From: Prorocentrum cordatum
Taxonomy: Eukaryota > Sar > Dinophyceae > Prorocentrales > Prorocentraceae
Direction: 5' to 3'
DNA: 64,000 bases
Assembly: GCA_963575745.1 (NCBI GenBank)
Contig: CAUYUJ010020749.1
Coordinates: 67,501 to 131,500 of the forward strand
The position numbers and the translations under genes were made by a program. Position 1 is the first letter of the stretch; each line of letters starts with the position of its first letter. Shown piece by piece: positions 62,691 through 64,000 of the stretch. The notes under the pieces are model-generated. The model was not told where the DNA came from, made no database searches, and was given only the letters and a program-made list of their open reading frames with translations.

Positions 62691-64000
62691 CTTTCATGAA
62701 TAATTACCCAAGGCGCCCGTAAACATCCCCCGAACATGCCAAAACAACCATAACCTCAACCGTAGACCTCCCGTATCGTCTGGGGGTCGGCGGAATGGCG
62801 TAAGCCTCTTGAATTAACGAGTGGGTCCACTCGCGCTATAAGCTGAACTAGATTATCAAAGATCCCCCTCCTGCTTTTCATCCCTATCCTGCCCCTCCAC
62901 CTGCTACTCTACCTCCTCATTCTCCTCCTCCTCCTCAGCCGCATCCCCGTCCCTATCCCCACCCCCTTTCCGCCTCCTCCTCCTCCTCCTCCTCTTCCTC
63001 CTCCTTTTCCTCCTCCTCCTCCTCCTACTCCCCCCACCACCTCAGCATCGTTAGACGCATCCCCATCCCCACCAGGAAAAACTTGGCCCCGCTGTCCGAC
63101 ACACACACACACACACACACCTGTAGAAGGTGGGAATAGATGCCATCTCCGTCGGATTTTGCCCCCTTCGAGGGGGTAGGCTTGTGGCGCTGAGGAACTC
63201 TGGCCCACTGAGGATGGCGATATGTCTGACGATTCTGATCCCCCCACCTTTCCTTTCCTGCTAACCAAAATCCTGGAGGCCTCGTCGGACCCACATCAAT
63301 TTTACATGGGATTCACGCCGGATTCAAGTCGGACATACGTCGGAGCATCACCTCGCTAGCGTCGACCCGTATCTTACGGAGCGGACGTGTGGACTAAATG
63401 ACACAACCATTGCGGCCATGGCGCACCGTGCGAGGCCTCCAGAACGTTCCCAGTAGCCTCCCCCTCCCATGCCCGCTCACATCCCTTTCCCTCCCAGATG
63501 TCTGGGAGTGTGGGAGGACGAGCAATAGAACCCGGCGCTGCACAAGCAAGGGCACCCCGCAGGCGCCGGCAAGCCGAGCGGAGGGAGGTTGAGCGCCTTC
63601 GTCGTCGGACTCCGCCGGGTCCGGGGACGCCTGCTTGCCCACCGCGAAGGGGATCGGAGACGGAGACTCGACGTCCTCCCGCGCGACGGAGACGTACCTC
63701 CAAGGCTTGGGCTTTTGGGAGGAAGCTCCAGGGAGGACTGCTTGGGGGCGGTCAGGGGCTATTGGGCCCGAGTGAGGAGCAGCCAAGCTGGATAGTCAAA
63801 TTGGGCACAAGATCGAGCTGGGTTGAGCGGCATTACGCGGGATTCGGCCAGATCAGGCCGGATCTTGACCAAGGGTGCGAAAAAATGACGGACGATGACC
63901 AGCCGTACGTCGTAGTGAAGTCGGTTCAACCTTCGCCGTCGGTGAAGCAGGCCCCTACGCGCCGCCACGCTGATCCCGGGCAGGCTTTGCTGCCCGGCAG
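62691..64000. other. Unassigned; CTC and CA tracts
   Basis: 62900-63040 is CTC-rich; 63097-63121 is a CA tract. A CCCCCTTCGAGGGGG palindrome stands at about 63162. From 63125 to the window end I see no gene or repeat family. Confidence 0.4.

Overview
The window looks like nuclear DNA of a dinoflagellate, most likely of Prorocentrum type. The sequence is GC-rich and crowded with minisatellites that stay open in several frames. The few convincing genes are split by short introns that best fit GC-AG borders. Two genes belong to protein families I know only as multicopy families in dinoflagellate genomes. The decayed retroelements resemble the LINE type common in those genomes. This is recognition from memory; no search was run. 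A 100-base N run (11540-11639) marks an assembly gap.

Layout. 1-10.7 kb is repeat-dominated: CCCAAGA-type short-period repeats, a nine-base AGCCCTATG array, microsatellites and a fold-back element. 10.75-12.4 kb holds pieces of one or two minus-strand genes around the gap. 13-16.1 kb carries a GC minisatellite, a 1.8-kb CAGCCT array and an inverted array of 72-base units.

17.58-26.83 kb is the most interesting block. Four plus-strand genes (A-D) with short introns lie between an 18-base perfect inverted repeat, and GTCGAACTATAG motifs cluster at both ends. Outside each end sits a GCCCGGACGCC minisatellite. Gene D resembles Tnp2/Plavaka-type transposases; A, B and C are dinoflagellate-type proteins of unknown function. 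Small palindromes of form CCCCT-N-AGGGG fill the introns and spacers but were not seen in exons. I propose, as inference, that this is one large multigene DNA transposon of about 9.3 kb.

28-51.7 kb is mostly repeats: short elements with terminal inverted repeats (one family with two copies of identical length), fold-backs, a duplicated 500-base segment, a dispersed 640-790-base element, compound minisatellites and one plausible minus-strand Cys-rich exon (41.15-41.71 kb). 51.75-53.85 kb and 56.44-62.29 kb hold two decayed minus-strand LINEs. The second keeps coiled-coil ORF1, endonuclease and RNase H traces in different frames. The rest is microsatellite or sequence in which I see nothing.
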